Shown: in pieces, positions 51,401 to 61,072 of the stretch
How the letters are laid out: every line of letters begins with the position of its first letter
How positions within the stretch are numbered: position 1 is the first letter of the stretch
Assembly (NCBI GenBank): GCA_017651185.1
Contig: JAGCDJ010000026.1
Location: forward strand, 1-61,072
DNA length: 61,072 bases
Source: Bacteroidales bacterium
GTDB taxonomy: Bacteria; Bacteroidota; Bacteroidia; Bacteroidales; ML635J-15
Direction of reading: 5' to 3'
Made by a program: the position numbers and the translations under genes
The notes under the pieces: generated by a model
Databases searched by the model: none
Told to the model about the DNA's origin: nothing
The model's input: the letters and a program-made list of their open reading frames with translations, nothing else

Positions 51401-52708
51401 GTTAAGTAGTATCGGGTGACCCTTCATTACATTTTCGAGGATATCCCATACAACAGCTTCCTTGCGCTCTACAATTTTCTTAGCCGACTTAACTGTCTTT
51501 ACAATACCGCGTTCCATCAACTTACGGATAACGAATGGTTTGTAAAGTTCTGCTGCCATATCCTTAGGCAAACCGCACTCGTGCATGTGAAGTTCCGGAC
51601 CTACAACGATAACCGAACGAGCAGAGAAATCGACACGTTTACCGAGCAAGTTCTGACGGAAACGACCCTGCTTACCCTTCAAGCTATCGCTTAATGACTT
51701 CAATGGTCTGTTGGCATCGGTCTTAACTGCGCTCGACTTTCTTGAGTTGTCGAACAATGAATCAACTGCTTCCTGAAGCATACGCTTTTCGTTGCGGAGA
51801 ATTACTTCGGGAGCCTTGATTTCCAAAAGTCTTCTAAGACGGTTGTTTCTGATGATAACCCTACGATACAAGTCGTTGAGGTCGGAAGTTGCAAAACGTC
51901 CACCATCGAGCGGAACCAAAGGACGAAGCTCAGGAGGAATAACAGGAACAACCTGCACAATCATCCATTCAGGCTTGTTTATATCCTTCGACATTCTGAA
52001 TGCCTCAACAACGTTCAATCTCTTCAATGCCTCTGCCTTACGCTGCTGCGAAGTTTCTTTGCCTGCCTTATCGCGAAGTTCGTACGACAACTTGTCAAGG
52101 TCAATTTTTCTCAACAATTCGAGGATTGCCTCTGCTCCCATCTTTGCAATAAACTTGTTGGGATCGGTATCTTCGAGCATCTGGTTTTCACGAGGAAGAG
52201 AATCGATAATCTGTACATATTCTTCTTCGGTGAGGAGGTCGAGTTCAGCAACGCCTTCCTCTGCCTTTGGACCCGGCTGAAGCACAATGTACCTTTCGTA
52301 GTATATTACTGCATCGAGTTTCTTTGATGGCAAACCTAAAAGGTAACCAATCTTGTTGGGAAGGGTCTTGAAATACCAGATGTGAGCAACTGGAACTTCG
52401 AGTTTGATATGACCCATTCTTTCCCTACGAACCTTCTTTTCTGTTACTTCGACACCGCATCTGTCGCATACGATACCTTTATATCTTATTCTCTTGTATT
52501 TACCGCAATGGCACTCGTAATCCTTGCACGGACCGAATATTCTTTCGCAGAACAGACCATCTCTTTCGGGCTTATATGTCCTGTAGTTAATGGTTTCGGG
52601 TTTTGTAACTTCGCCGCTCGACAAGTCCTGTATTTCTTCCGGGGAAGCAAGGCTTACGGTTATCTTTGTAAAGTTGGTCTTAACTTTTGTATCTTTTCTA
52701 AAAGCCAT
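48431..52708 (-). CDS. rpoC: DNA-directed RNA polymerase subunit beta-prime
   Basis: A 1425-residue subunit. Visible landmarks: the N-terminal zinc-binding [20 protein letters not shown], the zipper/lid region, the catalytic N-A-D472-F-D474-G-D476 loop holding Mg2+, the bridge-helix region [20 protein letters not shown], and the second zinc site with [13 protein letters not shown]. It is full length for Bacteroidota. It lies 19 bp after rpoB and 4 bp before DUF3467. Confidence 0.99.
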   Translation of the reverse strand: MAFRKDTKVKTNFTKITVSLASPEEIQDLSSGEVTKPETINYRTYKPERDGLFCERIFGPCKDYECHCGKYKRIRYKGIVCDRCGVEVTEKKVRRERMGHIKLEVPVAHIWYFKTLPNKIGYLLGLPSKKLDAVIYYERYIVLQPGPKAEEGVAELDLLTEEEYVQIIDSLPRENQMLEDTDPNKFIAKMGAEAILELLRKIDLDKLSYELRDKAGKETSQQRKAEALKRLNVVEAFRMSKDINKPEWMIVQVVPVIPPELRPLVPLDGGRFATSDLNDLYRRVIIRNNRLRRLLEIKAPEVILRNEKRMLQEAVDSLFDNSRKSSAVKTDANRPLKSLSDSLKGKQGRFRQNLLGKRVDFSARSVIVVGPELHMHECGLPKDMAAELYKPFVIRKLMERGIVKTVKSAKKIVERKEAVVWDILENVMKGHPILLNRAPTLHRLGIQAFQPKLIEGKAIQLHPLVCTAFNADFDGDQMAVHLPLGNAAVMEAQILMLASHNILNPANGAPITVPSQDMVLGLYYITKERTGEPGEGQTFYGPEEVIIAYNEGKLGLHSKIKVRHHDVDENGNFIEHIIETTTGRVIFNQVVPKEYGYINQLLTKKSLRDIIGSLINKCGTATTAKFLDDIKNMGYYNAFIGGLSFNLDNVIVPDEKAQLIQDGYDQVDEIMSNFSNGFITDTERYNQVIDVWTNVNAKLSIAVMKKLSTDDQGFNSVYMMLDSGARGSKEQISQLCGMRGLMAKPQKSGTGASEIIENPILANFKEGLSILEYFISSHGARKGLADTALKTADAGYLTRRLVDVAHDVIINEEDCGTLRGLEVSELRKDDGELIESLYDRILGRISVHDIFHPQTNELIVASGEEITEDIAKTIADSPIEKVEIRSVLTCESQRGVCAKCYGRNLATHRMVQKGEAVGVIAAQSIGEPGTQLTLRTFHSGGIAGNIASESTITAKYDGILEIDELRTVAHEEEDGPVDIVVTRMAELKILDPGTKIALVNKTLPYGSRLYFKNGDVVKKGDKICEWDQYNIVIISEYTGKLVFEDVVEGVNFKQEIAPQTGFIERIITETKDKSKIPVAKIVDKNKEVLAVYNLPVGARLMKNEKDQILAGDILIKMPKVVGKGGDITGGLPRVTELFEARNPSNPAVVSEIDGVVQFGKIKRGNREIEITPKEGSSKKYLVPLSKQILVQPNDYIKAGTPLIDGAITPSDILAIKGPTAVQEYLVNEIQDVYRLQGVKINNKHFEVIVRQMMRKVVVEDPGDTQFLEKQVVDKWEFRQENDSIFDKKVVVDAGDSENFTAGQIVSYRRLRDENSMLKRKDKKLVEARPAIPATSSQVLQGITKAALQTSSFMSAASFQETTKVLNESAIRAKEDTLEGMKENVIVGHLIPAGTGLREFQNLRVCNKAEVAPYLDTLEQQSEPEI

Positions 52709-52727
52709 TTTACCAGATTTTTATCAA

Positions 52728-55700
52728 TTATTCAAGATTAATTTTCAAGCACAAACCTCTCAATTCATGCAACAACACATTCAATGATTCGGGGATTCCC
52801 GGAACAGGCATCTGTTCGCCCTTAACGATGCTTTCGTAGGTCTTTGCTCTTCCGACAACATCATCAGACTTAACAGTAAGTATTTCCTGCAATACATTTG
52901 CTGCACCAAAAGCCTCGAGTGCCCAGACTTCCATTTCACCGAAACGCTGACCACCGAACTGAGCTTTACCACCCAACGGCTGCTGCGTAATAAGTGAGTA
53001 TGGACCAATTGAACGGGCATGCATCTTATCCTCAACCATGTGACCAAGTTTCAACATGTAGATAACACCTACTGTTGCCGGTTGGTCGAACTTGCGGCCA
53101 GTGCCACCGTCGTACAACCATGTCTTTCCGTAGCGAGGAACGCCTGCCTTGTCGGTGTATTCGCAAATCTGCTCAAGACTTGCTCCATCGAAGATAGGAG
53201 TTGCGAACTTGCATCCGAGAACACGACCTGCCCAACCAAGAACAGTTTCGTATATCTGACCAAGGTTCATACGTGAAGGCACGCCCAATGGGTTCAATAC
53301 AATGTCGACTGGTGTTCCGTCATCGAGGAACGGCATATCTTCCTGACGCACGATACGTGCAAGGATACCCTTGTTACCGTGACGGCCTGCGAGTTTATCA
53401 CCAACTCTGATTACACGCTTGCTTGCAAGGTATACCTTTGCCATCTGCATGATTCCAGACGGGAGTTCATCACCGATGGTAATATCAAGAATTTCGCGTC
53501 TGTACTTACCAGTAATCTTCTTGTATTCAACCATATAGTTGAACAAAATCTTTGCTATCTGGTCATTGCGGTTCTTGTCGGTAGTCCACTTATTCGGGTT
53601 GACATTAATGAAATCCATTCCCTGAAGGAGTTTCTGCGTATACTTCACACCCTTCTGGATTACTATCTGGTCGAGATTGTCCTTAACACCCTGCGATGTC
53701 TTTCCGTTTACAATATTAAAGAGCTTGTCAACGAGAACATCCTTCAGTTTGTCGAGTTCCTTCTTTTGTACCTCTTCTATTGCTTCGACCAACATCTTGT
53801 CCTGAGTCTTGGTCTTTCTGTCCTTTATGCTTCTCGAATACAATTTCTTGTCGATAACGACACCGCTTGTAGAAGGAGATGCCTTAAGTGAAGCATCCTT
53901 TACATCACCAGCCTTTTCACCGAATATTGCACGGAGAAGTTTCTCTTCAGGTGACGGATCGCTTTCGCCCTTAGGAGTAATCTTACCTATCATTATATCA
54001 CCTGGCCTTACCCTTGCACCGATACGGATAATACCGTTTTCGTCAAGGTCCTTTGTTGCTGTCTCGCTGACATTCGGAATATCAGAAGTAAGTTCCTCCA
54101 TACCGCGTTTCGTTTCGCGAACATCAAGCTGATAGTCGGTAATATGTATCGAAGTGAAGAAATCCTCGCGAACAACTCTTTCATTAAGAACGATAGCATC
54201 CTCGTAGTTGTAACCCTTCCAAGGCATGAAAGCAACCTTCAGGTTCCTACCGAGAGCAAGGTCACCACCCTGAGTTCCGTAACCTTCGGTGAGAATCATA
54301 CCCTTGGTAACCTTCTGACCCTTGGTAACTACCGGACGAAGGTTGACACATGTGTTCTGGTTTGTCTTCCTGAACTTCGGTATCTTATATTCGACAGAAT
54401 CACCAACGAAACTTACGAATCTTTCCTCATCGGTTCTGTCGTACTTTATTATTATCTTTTCTGCATCAACATACTCAACAACACCGCTACCTTCAGCCAC
54501 GAGCAAAATTCTCGAATCCTGAGCCACCATGTGTTCGATGCCAGTACCTACAATAGGAGCTTCGGGACGAAGCAGAGGAACTGCCTGACGCATCATGTTC
54601 GAACCCATCAATGCACGGTTAGCATCGTCGTGCTCCAAGAAAGGAATCAACGAAGCAGCAATTGACGAAATCTGGTTCGGAGCAACGTCCATAAGTTGAA
54701 CCTCTTCTGGAGTTACAACAACATAGTCGCCTTCCTTTCTTGCCTTAACCCTATTGCTCTGGAAGTTGCCGTTATCATCAACTTCTGCATTTGCCTGTGC
54801 AACAACAAGACCTGTTTCCTGTTCAGCGCTCAAGTATACTATGTCGTTGAAACTTACAGCATTGTCAGATACTTTTCTATATGGTGTCTCGATGAAACCG
54901 AGGTTGTTGATCTTAGCGTAAACGCAAAGCGAAGAGATAAGACCAATGTTTGGACCTTCAGGGGTTTCAATCGGGCAAAGACGACCATAGTGTGTGTAGT
55001 GAACGTCACGAACTTCGAAACCTGCTCTTTCACGCGACAGACCGCCAGGACCCAAAGCCGAAAGACGTCTCTTGTGCGTCATTTCTGCAAGCGGGTTTAT
55101 CTGGTCCATGAATTGTGACAACTGGTTTGTTCCGAAGAATGAATTTATCACCGACGACAAAATCTTAGAGTTAATAAGATCCATCGGATGGAAAACTTCG
55201 TTGTCCCTTACGTTCATCCTTTCACGGATTGTACGTGCCATACGTGCCAAACCAACGCTGAACTGGTTTGCAAGCTGTTCGCCAACAGTTCTTACTCTAC
55301 GGTTGCTCAAGTGGTCGATATCATCAACATCGGCCTTTGAGTTAATAAGTTCAATCAAATATTTGATTATGGCGATGATGTCCTCCTTTGTCAAAACGCG
55401 AGTTGTGTCGGGAACATCAAGAGCCAACTTCTGGTTAATTCTGTATCTACCTACATCACCAAGGTCGTACCTCTTGTCGGAGAAGAACAACTTGTCGATG
55501 ACATCGCGAGCAGTTGCCTCGTCAGGTGGTTCAGCATTTCTCAACTGACGGTAGATGTAGAAAACAGCTTCCTTTTCGGAGTTGCAGGTATCTTTCTGCA
55601 AAGTATTGTATATGATTGCATGGTCGGAAATCTTCTGGTTCTCCTTGTGCAAAAGGATAGTCTTAACTCCCGAATCAACAATCATGTCAATATGTTCATT

Positions 55701-56531
55701 TTCAATTACCGTTTCGCGGTCGAGAACGATCTCGTTTCTCTCGAGAGATACAACTTCAGCGGTATCCTCATCAACGAAATCCTCGATCCAAGTCTTCAGC
55801 ACCCTTGCTGCCAGACGGCGACCAACGACTTTCTTCAAAGCGGTCTTGGAAACCTTTATTTCGTCTGCCAAATCAAAGATTTCAAGAATATCCTTATCGT
55901 TTTCGAAACCAATCGCCCTAAGCAATGTGGTTACCGGCAACTTTTTCTTACGGTCGATATATGCATACATCACTGTATTAATATCGGTAGCAAATTCTAT
56001 CCATGCGCCCTTGAATGGGATTACACGTGCTGAATACAATTTTGTACCGTTGGTATGCATAGACTGGCTGAAGAAAACACCAGGAGACCTGTGCAACTGG
56101 GAAACAACTACCCTTTCAGCACCGTTTATCACAAACGTGCCGCTTGGTGTCATATATGGAATAGTACCCAGCCATACATCCTGCACCGAGTCTTCGAAAT
56201 CCTCGTGCTCCTCGTCGCTACATGTAAGTCTCAATTTTGCCTTCAGTGGAACGCAATAGGTAAGTCCCCTGTCTATACACTGTTCGATGCTATATCTCGG
56301 AGGGTCGAGGGTATAGTCGATAAATTGAAGTTCAAAATTGTTGCGGGTATCGGTTATCGGGAAGTTTTCGGCGAACACCTGATATAGACCTTCCGACTTT
56401 CTTTGTTCAGCAGTAGAATCGAGCTGAACGAATTCTTTAAACGATTTTATTTGTATTTCCAAGAAATCAGGATATTCGAGCTGATTTCTTGTCGTTGAAA
56501 AATTTATTCTTTGATTTGTATTAACAGCCAT
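52728..56531 (-). CDS. rpoB: DNA-directed RNA polymerase subunit beta
   Basis: A 1267-residue subunit with the usual landmarks: the rifampicin-pocket region ([33 protein letters not shown]), the [11 protein letters not shown] motif, the [12 protein letters not shown] switch region and the C-terminal [24 protein letters not shown]. Residues around the rifampicin pocket look wild type ([15 protein letters not shown]). A hairpin lies between rplL and this gene. Confidence 0.99.
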   Translation of the reverse strand: MAVNTNQRINFSTTRNQLEYPDFLEIQIKSFKEFVQLDSTAEQRKSEGLYQVFAENFPITDTRNNFELQFIDYTLDPPRYSIEQCIDRGLTYCVPLKAKLRLTCSDEEHEDFEDSVQDVWLGTIPYMTPSGTFVINGAERVVVSQLHRSPGVFFSQSMHTNGTKLYSARVIPFKGAWIEFATDINTVMYAYIDRKKKLPVTTLLRAIGFENDKDILEIFDLADEIKVSKTALKKVVGRRLAARVLKTWIEDFVDEDTAEVVSLERNEIVLDRETVIENEHIDMIVDSGVKTILLHKENQKISDHAIIYNTLQKDTCNSEKEAVFYIYRQLRNAEPPDEATARDVIDKLFFSDKRYDLGDVGRYRINQKLALDVPDTTRVLTKEDIIAIIKYLIELINSKADVDDIDHLSNRRVRTVGEQLANQFSVGLARMARTIRERMNVRDNEVFHPMDLINSKILSSVINSFFGTNQLSQFMDQINPLAEMTHKRRLSALGPGGLSRERAGFEVRDVHYTHYGRLCPIETPEGPNIGLISSLCVYAKINNLGFIETPYRKVSDNAVSFNDIVYLSAEQETGLVVAQANAEVDDNGNFQSNRVKARKEGDYVVVTPEEVQLMDVAPNQISSIAASLIPFLEHDDANRALMGSNMMRQAVPLLRPEAPIVGTGIEHMVAQDSRILLVAEGSGVVEYVDAEKIIIKYDRTDEERFVSFVGDSVEYKIPKFRKTNQNTCVNLRPVVTKGQKVTKGMILTEGYGTQGGDLALGRNLKVAFMPWKGYNYEDAIVLNERVVREDFFTSIHITDYQLDVRETKRGMEELTSDIPNVSETATKDLDENGIIRIGARVRPGDIMIGKITPKGESDPSPEEKLLRAIFGEKAGDVKDASLKASPSTSGVVIDKKLYSRSIKDRKTKTQDKMLVEAIEEVQKKELDKLKDVLVDKLFNIVNGKTSQGVKDNLDQIVIQKGVKYTQKLLQGMDFINVNPNKWTTDKNRNDQIAKILFNYMVEYKKITGKYRREILDITIGDELPSGIMQMAKVYLASKRVIRVGDKLAGRHGNKGILARIVRQEDMPFLDDGTPVDIVLNPLGVPSRMNLGQIYETVLGWAGRVLGCKFATPIFDGASLEQICEYTDKAGVPRYGKTWLYDGGTGRKFDQPATVGVIYMLKLGHMVEDKMHARSIGPYSLITQQPLGGKAQFGGQRFGEMEVWALEAFGAANVLQEILTVKSDDVVGRAKTYESIVKGEQMPVPGIPESLNVLLHELRGLCLKINLE

Positions 56532-56568
56532 TGTCGCAAATATTTAAAAAAGAATCTAAACCAACAAA

Positions 56569-56597
56569 GGTTTAAACCCCCCGAGGGGGTCTAAACC
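56569..56597 (-). promoter_or_regulatory. Hairpin in the rplL-rpoB gap (possible attenuator or processing site)
   Basis: GGTTTA-A-ACCCCC / GGGGGT-C-TAAACC stem of 12 pairs with one mismatch and a 3-base loop. There is no immediate U-run. Position matches the partial terminator and RNase III site between rplL and rpoB of other bacteria. Confidence 0.65.
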
Positions 56598-56621
56598 TAT
56601 AAATTATGCAACAAAAGTCGT

Positions 56622-56999
56622 TTATTTAAGTTCAACTTCTGCTCCAACTTCTTCCAACTGCTTCTTCAAAGATTCTGCTTCGTCCTTAGCAACACCTTCT
56701 TTTACTGGTTTTGGAGCTGCGTCAACTAATTCCTTAGCTTCCTTCAATCCGAGGCCGGTCAAAGTCTTGACAACCTTTACAACGTCCAATTTCTTAGGAC
56801 CTGCTGCCTTGAGGATAACATCAAATTCGGTCTTTTCTGCTGCTGCTTCTGCTGCGCCACCTGCTGCTGGAGCTGCTACTACTGCTGCTGCTGCTGCTGG
56901 TTCAATACCGTATTCTTCCTTCAAAATGTTTGCCAATTCGTTTACGTCTTTAACAGTAAGATTAACTAATTCTTCTGCCAATTTCTTAAGATCTGCCAT
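56622..56999 (-). CDS. rplL: 50S ribosomal protein L7/L12
   Basis: A 125-residue stalk protein: an N-terminal dimerisation helix ([25 protein letters not shown]), an Ala-rich hinge ([20 protein letters not shown]), and the C-terminal factor-binding domain ([42 protein letters not shown]). Recruits translation factors to the ribosome. Confidence 0.99.
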   Translation of the reverse strand: MADLKKLAEELVNLTVKDVNELANILKEEYGIEPAAAAAVVAAPAAGGAAEAAAEKTEFDVILKAAGPKKLDVVKVVKTLTGLGLKEAKELVDAAPKPVKEGVAKDEAESLKKQLEEVGAEVELK

Positions 57000-57036
57000 T
57001 TTTATTAAATTTTAACTTTTTTAACTTTAAATTCTT

Positions 57037-57555
57037 TTATTCTCTCTCTGATAAGGTTTTTACTAAACCTCCTAATAAATTCTTGCCTGACTCTAGTTGT
57101 CCCAATACGGTCTTCATCGGCGACTGCAACAATAATATAACATCACCAATAAGTTCTTCCTTAGACTTAAGACTAGCTAATGCCTCAAGGTTGGACTGTC
57201 CGACATAAATCGACTCCTCTGCGTATGCACCCTTGAACAAAGGTTTGTCGCTCTTCTGGTTCAATTCCTTTATGAGCTTTGCAGGTACGTTGGCCGTGTT
57301 GCAGAACATTACTGCTGAATTCTCGACCAAAACGGGATACAATTCTTCGTAGTCGTTGCCGATACGTTCCAATGCCTTTCTAAAGAAGGTATTCTTGACA
57401 ACAATCAGTTCAATGTCTTTCTCGAAACATTTCTTTCTAAGCGTATATGTCTGCTTAGCGTTCAATCCTGAAATGTCTGCAATGTAGAAATGATTGTACT
57501 GCTCTACTGCTGACTTCAGGTTCTCGATAAGAGCATTCTTGTCTTCTCGTTTCAT
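57037..57555 (-). CDS. rplJ: 50S ribosomal protein L10
   Basis: A 172-residue protein that anchors the L7/L12 stalk: KREDKNALIENLKSAVEQY, FYIADISGLNAKQTYTLRKKC, and a C-terminal helix that binds L12. It is 12 bp after rplA and 37 bp before rplL. The short leader does not show an obvious L10-binding autoregulatory structure. Confidence 0.98.
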   Translation of the reverse strand: MKREDKNALIENLKSAVEQYNHFYIADISGLNAKQTYTLRKKCFEKDIELIVVKNTFFRKALERIGNDYEELYPVLVENSAVMFCNTANVPAKLIKELNQKSDKPLFKGAYAEESIYVGQSNLEALASLKSKEELIGDVILLLQSPMKTVLGQLESGKNLLGGLVKTLSERE

Positions 57556-57567
57556 ACTCGTGTGTTA

Positions 57568-58260
57568 CTAATTAATTGTTTTTGTATCGATTTCTATTCC
57601 AGGACTCATGGTGCTTGAAAGGTAAACGCTCTTTACGTAAGTTCCCTTAGCAGCTGCTGGTTTCAACTTGATGATAGTCTGGAGCAATTCGTTTGCATTT
57701 TCAGCAATCTTGTTGGGTTCGAATGAAACCTTGCCGATACCAGCATGAATAATACCAAACTTGTCAACCTTGAAGTCGATTTTACCCTTCTTAACATCCT
57801 CTACTGCCTTGCCAACTTCCATAGTAACGGTTCCGGTCTTGGGGTTTGGCATGAGACCTCTCGGACCCAATATTCTACCAAGCTTACCGATTTTTGCCAT
57901 TACCATAGGCATGGTGATTATGATGTCAACATCGGTCCAACCGCCTTGGATCTTCTCGATGTAATCATCCAAACCAACATAGTCAGCTCCTGCGTTCTTT
58001 GCTTCCTGTTCCTTGTCGGGAGTACACAATACCAAAACGCGAACCTGCTTACCAGTTCCGTGAGGCAAAGTGGTGATACCCCTTACCATCTGGTTGGCCT
58101 TACGAGGGTCAACACCAAGACGGACGTCAAGGTCAACGGAAGCGTCGAACTTAGTGTAGGTTATTTCCTTCACCAACTTAGCAGCTTCCTGAAGATCGTA
58201 CTTCTTGCCATTTTCTATTTTAGACAAAGCAACTTTTCTTTTCTTACTAATTTTTGTCAT
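57568..58260 (-). CDS. rplA: 50S ribosomal protein L1
   Basis: A 230-residue protein with [38 protein letters not shown] and the hallmark [19 protein letters not shown]. Binds 23S rRNA at the L1 stalk and acts as translational repressor of its own operon in other bacteria. Confidence 0.99.
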   Translation of the reverse strand: MTKISKKRKVALSKIENGKKYDLQEAAKLVKEITYTKFDASVDLDVRLGVDPRKANQMVRGITTLPHGTGKQVRVLVLCTPDKEQEAKNAGADYVGLDDYIEKIQGGWTDVDIIITMPMVMAKIGKLGRILGPRGLMPNPKTGTVTMEVGKAVEDVKKGKIDFKVDKFGIIHAGIGKVSFEPNKIAENANELLQTIIKLKPAAAKGTYVKSVYLSSTMSPGIEIDTKTIN

Positions 58261-58277
58261 TTCAAAAAGTACTTAAA

Positions 58278-58727
58278 TTATTTCTTAATTGGAGATTCGC
58301 CCTTCACTGCGATTCCCATACTTCTAGCTGTTCCTGCAACCATGCTCATTGCCGAGTCGATTGTGAAAGCGTTCATGTCAACCATCTTACCTTCGGCGAT
58401 AGTCTTCACCTGATCCCAGGTAACTGAGCCGACTTTCGAACGGTTAGGTTCTGACGAACCCTTCTTTACCTTTGCGACTTCCATCAACTGTACGGCTACC
58501 GGCGGGGTCTTAACTACAAAGTCAAAGGACTTGTCACTATAATAAGTGATGACTACAGGCAATACCTTACCTGCGGTCTGAGGAGTCTGGGTTCTGCCGT
58601 TGAACTGCTTGCAGAACTCCATAATGTTCAAACCCTTTGAACCTAAAGCTGGACCTACCGGAGGAGCGGGATTTGCAGCTCCGCCTTTAATTTGCAGTTT
58701 AATAAAACCGCCAATCTGTTTTGCCAT
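58278..58727 (-). CDS. rplK: 50S ribosomal protein L11
   Basis: A 149-residue protein (longer than the E. coli 142 by a few C-terminal residues): [33 protein letters not shown] and the C-terminal RNA-binding domain with [14 protein letters not shown]. Part of the GTPase-associated centre. Confidence 0.99.
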   Translation of the reverse strand: MAKQIGGFIKLQIKGGAANPAPPVGPALGSKGLNIMEFCKQFNGRTQTPQTAGKVLPVVITYYSDKSFDFVVKTPPVAVQLMEVAKVKKGSSEPNRSKVGSVTWDQVKTIAEGKMVDMNAFTIDSAMSMVAGTARSMGIAVKGESPIKK

Positions 58728-58752
58728 AACTTTTTACCGTTATTACTTTAGA

Positions 58753-59298
58753 TTACTCTTTTTCGACTTGCATGAATCGAAGTTCAATTGGGGTCTTCCT
58801 ACCAAAGATGGTTACCATAACCTTCAATTTCTTCCTCTCATCATACACTTCTTCAATTACACCACTGAAACCATTGAACGGTCCGTCGGTCACCTTCACC
58901 GCTTCGCCAACAAAGAACGGCACTGTGATTTCGTCTGCGTTTTCAGACAACTCGTCAACCTTGCCAAGAATCCTTGCAGCCTCATCGTTTCTCAGGGGAA
59001 CTGCCTTTCCGTCTTTGGTTCCAAGAAAACCTATCACTCCCGACACGTTCTTTATCACATGCTCAACCTCACCATCGAGGGCAGCATAGATAAGAATATA
59101 ACCAGGGAAGAAATTTCTTTCCTTGTGAACCGGTTTTCCGTTTCTAACTTGATAAACTTTTTCAGTTGGAATTAGCACCTGCGGAACTTGCTCGGTGAGA
59201 TTGCGGTGCTGGATTTCGCTTTCGAGATACTCCTTCACCTTCTTCTCCTTACCGCTTAATGCGCGTACCACATACCATTTCTTAGTAATTTCTGACAT
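58753..59298 (-). CDS. nusG: Transcription termination/antitermination protein NusG
   Basis: A 181-residue protein: the NGN domain starts KWYVVRALSGKEKKVKEYLE and includes NFFPGYILIYA and VSGVIGFLG; the KOW domain is GEAVKVTDGPFNGFSGVIEEVYDE, then KVMVTIFGRKTPIEL. It couples RNA polymerase to Rho or the ribosome. Confidence 0.98.
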   Translation of the reverse strand: MSEITKKWYVVRALSGKEKKVKEYLESEIQHRNLTEQVPQVLIPTEKVYQVRNGKPVHKERNFFPGYILIYAALDGEVEHVIKNVSGVIGFLGTKDGKAVPLRNDEAARILGKVDELSENADEITVPFFVGEAVKVTDGPFNGFSGVIEEVYDERKKLKVMVTIFGRKTPIELRFMQVEKE

Positions 59299-59321
59299 AA
59301 CTCCGAACTAAAAAAACTGGT

Positions 59322-59516
59322 TTAATAAAATAACCCGTAAACCCATTCCAACAGACCTTTGAATGCAAAGTCCATTACAAAGATTACGAGGGCAAATATT
59401 AAGGAAGCAACCATTACCACTATTGCACTACTTTGAAGTTCTGACCACTTCGGCCAGGTAACTTTCTTAACCAACTCTTCATATACGTTGGCGAAATATG
59501 CTTTTATCTTCTTCAT
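59322..59516 (-). CDS. secE: Preprotein translocase subunit SecE
   Basis: A 64-residue protein. The open frame extends to 59570, but that part lies in the tRNA-Trp gene; the ATG at 59516 is the true start. It has one transmembrane helix (SSAIVVMVASLIFALVIFVMD) after the conserved VKKVTWPKWSELQ amphipathic helix. It completes SecYEG in the inner membrane. It is 23 bp upstream of nusG. Confidence 0.97.
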   Translation of the reverse strand: MKKIKAYFANVYEELVKKVTWPKWSELQSSAIVVMVASLIFALVIFVMDFAFKGLLEWVYGLFY

Positions 59517-59540
59517 TATAGCGTGTATTTCTACTTTTTG

Positions 59541-59613
59541 CACGGGTAGAGAGGCTCGAACTCCCGACACCTAGTTTTGGAGACTAGTGCTCTACCAACT
59601 GAGCTACACCCGT
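59541..59613 (-). tRNA. trnW: tRNA-Trp (anticodon CCA)
   Basis: A 73-nt cloverleaf: acceptor ACGGGTG, D-loop AGCTCAGTTGGTAGAGC, anticodon stem CTAGT with loop CTCCAAA, T-arm GGGAGTTCGAGCCTCTC. CCA end is not encoded. It sits between tuf and secE. Confidence 0.97.
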
Positions 59614-59619
59614 ATTTAC

Positions 59620-59648
59620 AAAGTGACGGGAGGGACTCCCATCACTTT
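59620..59648 (-). other. Hairpin between tuf and tRNA-Trp
   Basis: Stem AAAGTGA / TCACTTT and GGGAG / CTCCC with one mismatch and a 3-base loop. No U-run follows, so a processing site or weak terminator is more likely than a full terminator. Confidence 0.55.
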
Positions 59649-59664
59649 ATATAAAAATCATTAA

Positions 59665-60852
59665 TTATTCAACGATTTCGGTAATCTGACCAGCACCAAC
59701 TGTTCTACCTCCTTCGCGGATTGCGAAACGGAGACCAACGTTCAATGCAACCGGGTAGATCAAAGTAACATCGATAGTTACATTATCACCAGGCATTACC
59801 ATTTCAGTACCTTCTGGAAGAGCGATTTCTCCAGTGATATCCAAAGTTCTCAAGAAGAACTGAGGACGGTAGTGGTTCTGGAATGGGGTGTGACGTCCAC
59901 CTTCTTCCTTAGTAAGAACGTAAACTTCTGCCTTGAAGTGAGTGTGCGGGTGGATTGAACCAGGAGCAGCGATAACTTCACCTCTCTTAACTTCGTCCTT
60001 ATCGATACCGCGGAGCAACAAACCTACGTTGTCACCAGCTTCACCTTCGTCGAGGAGCTTACGGAACATTTCAACACCGGTAACGGTTGTGTCCTTGAAT
60101 TCGTCGCTCAAACCAACGATCTGAACCTTATCACCAACGTGGATAACACCAGTTTCGATACGGCCGGTAGCAACTGTACCACGACCTGTGATTGAGAATA
60201 CGTCTTCAACAGGCATCAAGAACGGTTTTTCGTTTTCACGCTTTGGCAATGGAATCCAAGTGTCAACAGCATTCATAAGTTCTTCAACCTTAGCTTCCCA
60301 CTGAGGTTCACCGTTCAATGCACCAAGTGCAGAACCACGGATAACCGGAGTGTTGTCACCGTCGAAATCATATTTTGTAAGGAGGTCACGAACTTCCATT
60401 TCAACGAGGTCGAGCAATTCTTCATCGTCAACCATATCGCACTTATTGAGGAAAACAACCATCTTAGGAACGTTTACCTGCTTAGCGAGAAGTACGTGTT
60501 CGTTTGTCTGTGGCATAGGACCGTCAGTTGCAGCAACTACCAAGATAGCACCGTCCATCTGAGCAGCACCAGTAACCATGTTCTTTACATAGTCGGCGTG
60601 ACCTGGGCAGTCAACGTGTGCATAGTGGCGGGTTTCTGTCTGGTATTCAACGTGAGCAGTGTTGATGGTTATACCTCTTTCCTTTTCTTCTGGAGCATTG
60701 TCGATAGCGTCAAAATCCTTTACTTCCGACAAGCCTTTCTTTGCCAACACCATAGTGATAGCAGATGTTAATGTGGTCTTACCGTGGTCAACGTGTCCGA
60801 TTGTACCGATGTTAACGTGCGGTTTCGTCCTATCAAATTTCTCTTTAGCCAT
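59665..60852 (-). CDS. tuf: Elongation factor Tu
   Basis: A 395-residue GTPase: G1 [11 protein letters not shown]2 [13 protein letters not shown]3 DCPGHADY, G4 NKCDM, G5 SALGAL. Domains II and III follow through to the [15 protein letters not shown] end. It delivers aminoacyl-tRNA to the ribosome and lies between tRNA-Thr and tRNA-Trp, as in most Bacteroidota. Confidence 0.99.
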   Translation of the reverse strand: MAKEKFDRTKPHVNIGTIGHVDHGKTTLTSAITMVLAKKGLSEVKDFDAIDNAPEEKERGITINTAHVEYQTETRHYAHVDCPGHADYVKNMVTGAAQMDGAILVVAATDGPMPQTNEHVLLAKQVNVPKMVVFLNKCDMVDDEELLDLVEMEVRDLLTKYDFDGDNTPVIRGSALGALNGEPQWEAKVEELMNAVDTWIPLPKRENEKPFLMPVEDVFSITGRGTVATGRIETGVIHVGDKVQIVGLSDEFKDTTVTGVEMFRKLLDEGEAGDNVGLLLRGIDKDEVKRGEVIAAPGSIHPHTHFKAEVYVLTKEEGGRHTPFQNHYRPQFFLRTLDITGEIALPEGTEMVMPGDNVTIDVTLIYPVALNVGLRFAIREGGRTVGAGQITEIVE

Positions 60853-60922
60853 GACTTCAAATTTATTTAATGATCAATACTTAAATGATTTCCTTTACCT
60901 ATTAATATATATACAAAAAAAG

Positions 60923-60994
<72 letters not shown>

Positions 60995-60998
60995 TTTT

Positions 60999-61072
<74 letters not shown>

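Noticed and set aside
59517..59570. N-terminal extension of SecE
   Set aside because: This segment lies partly in the tRNA-Trp gene.

Overview
This 61 kb window is chromosomal DNA of a member of the Bacteroidales (phylum Bacteroidota). The evidence is internal: genes are preceded by the Bacteroidota-type promoter (-33 TTTG, about 19 bp spacer, -7 TAnnTTTG) instead of strong Shine-Dalgarno sites; secreted proteins end in a type IX secretion (T9SS) sorting domain or carry FISUMP/DUF1566 domains; rpoC is followed by a DUF3467 gene; GH97 and Mpl are present. The genus cannot be read from the sequence.

Layout. 1-7.5 kb: edge of an SstT Na+/serine-threonine symporter, a GNAT acetyltransferase, a nucleotidyltransferase, a SHOCT protein, a GH97 glycosidase, an AlkZ-related protein, a small unknown gene and a carboxypeptidase-regulatory-domain protein. 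7.5-22.6 kb: a mosaic accessory region with three stand-alone AAA+ ATPase genes, a Fic protein, an IS200-type REP-associated transposase, a four-helix-bundle (S23-type) gene and a HEPN/MNT pair. These lie among ordinary genes (glpQ-like, flavodoxin, acyltransferase, deoxyhypusine-synthase-like plus agmatinase, alpha/beta hydrolase, pheS). 22.7-29.3 kb: BlaR1/BlaI-type sensor-repressor pair, MBOAT acyltransferase, Mpl, UDP-glucuronate decarboxylase. 29.3-45.9 kb: four large or medium cell-surface proteins on the minus strand (a 2407-residue M43 metalloprotease-like protein, two proteins with CDS-repeats, a DUF1566 protein), interrupted by tsaB and an RluA pseudouridine synthase. 46.2-61 kb: FAA hydrolase, amidohydrolase, then the conserved block (given in transcription order) tRNA-Gly, tRNA-Thr, tuf, tRNA-Trp, secE, nusG, rplK, rplA, rplJ, rplL, rpoB, rpoC, DUF3467, all on the minus strand.

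The most interesting part is 7.5-22.6 kb. Each of the three AAA+ ATPase genes is bracketed by a pair of near-identical direct repeats of about 53-78 bp. The repeats differ in sequence between the three loci but the design is the same: repeat, promoter, one ATPase gene, repeat. Two of the three also carry duplicated palindromes, with at least one copy between the promoter and the start codon. Two further single genes are bracketed by repeats of other kinds: the transposase by matching arrays of REP-type hairpins, and the four-helix-bundle gene by arrays of 8-bp tandem repeats. One of those octamer arrays is translated as the N-terminal region of the neighbouring alpha/beta hydrolase. I read this as a zone of single-gene, repeat-bounded units. 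Whether the ATPase units are mobile, or are selfish or defensive modules, is inference and needs comparative genomics.
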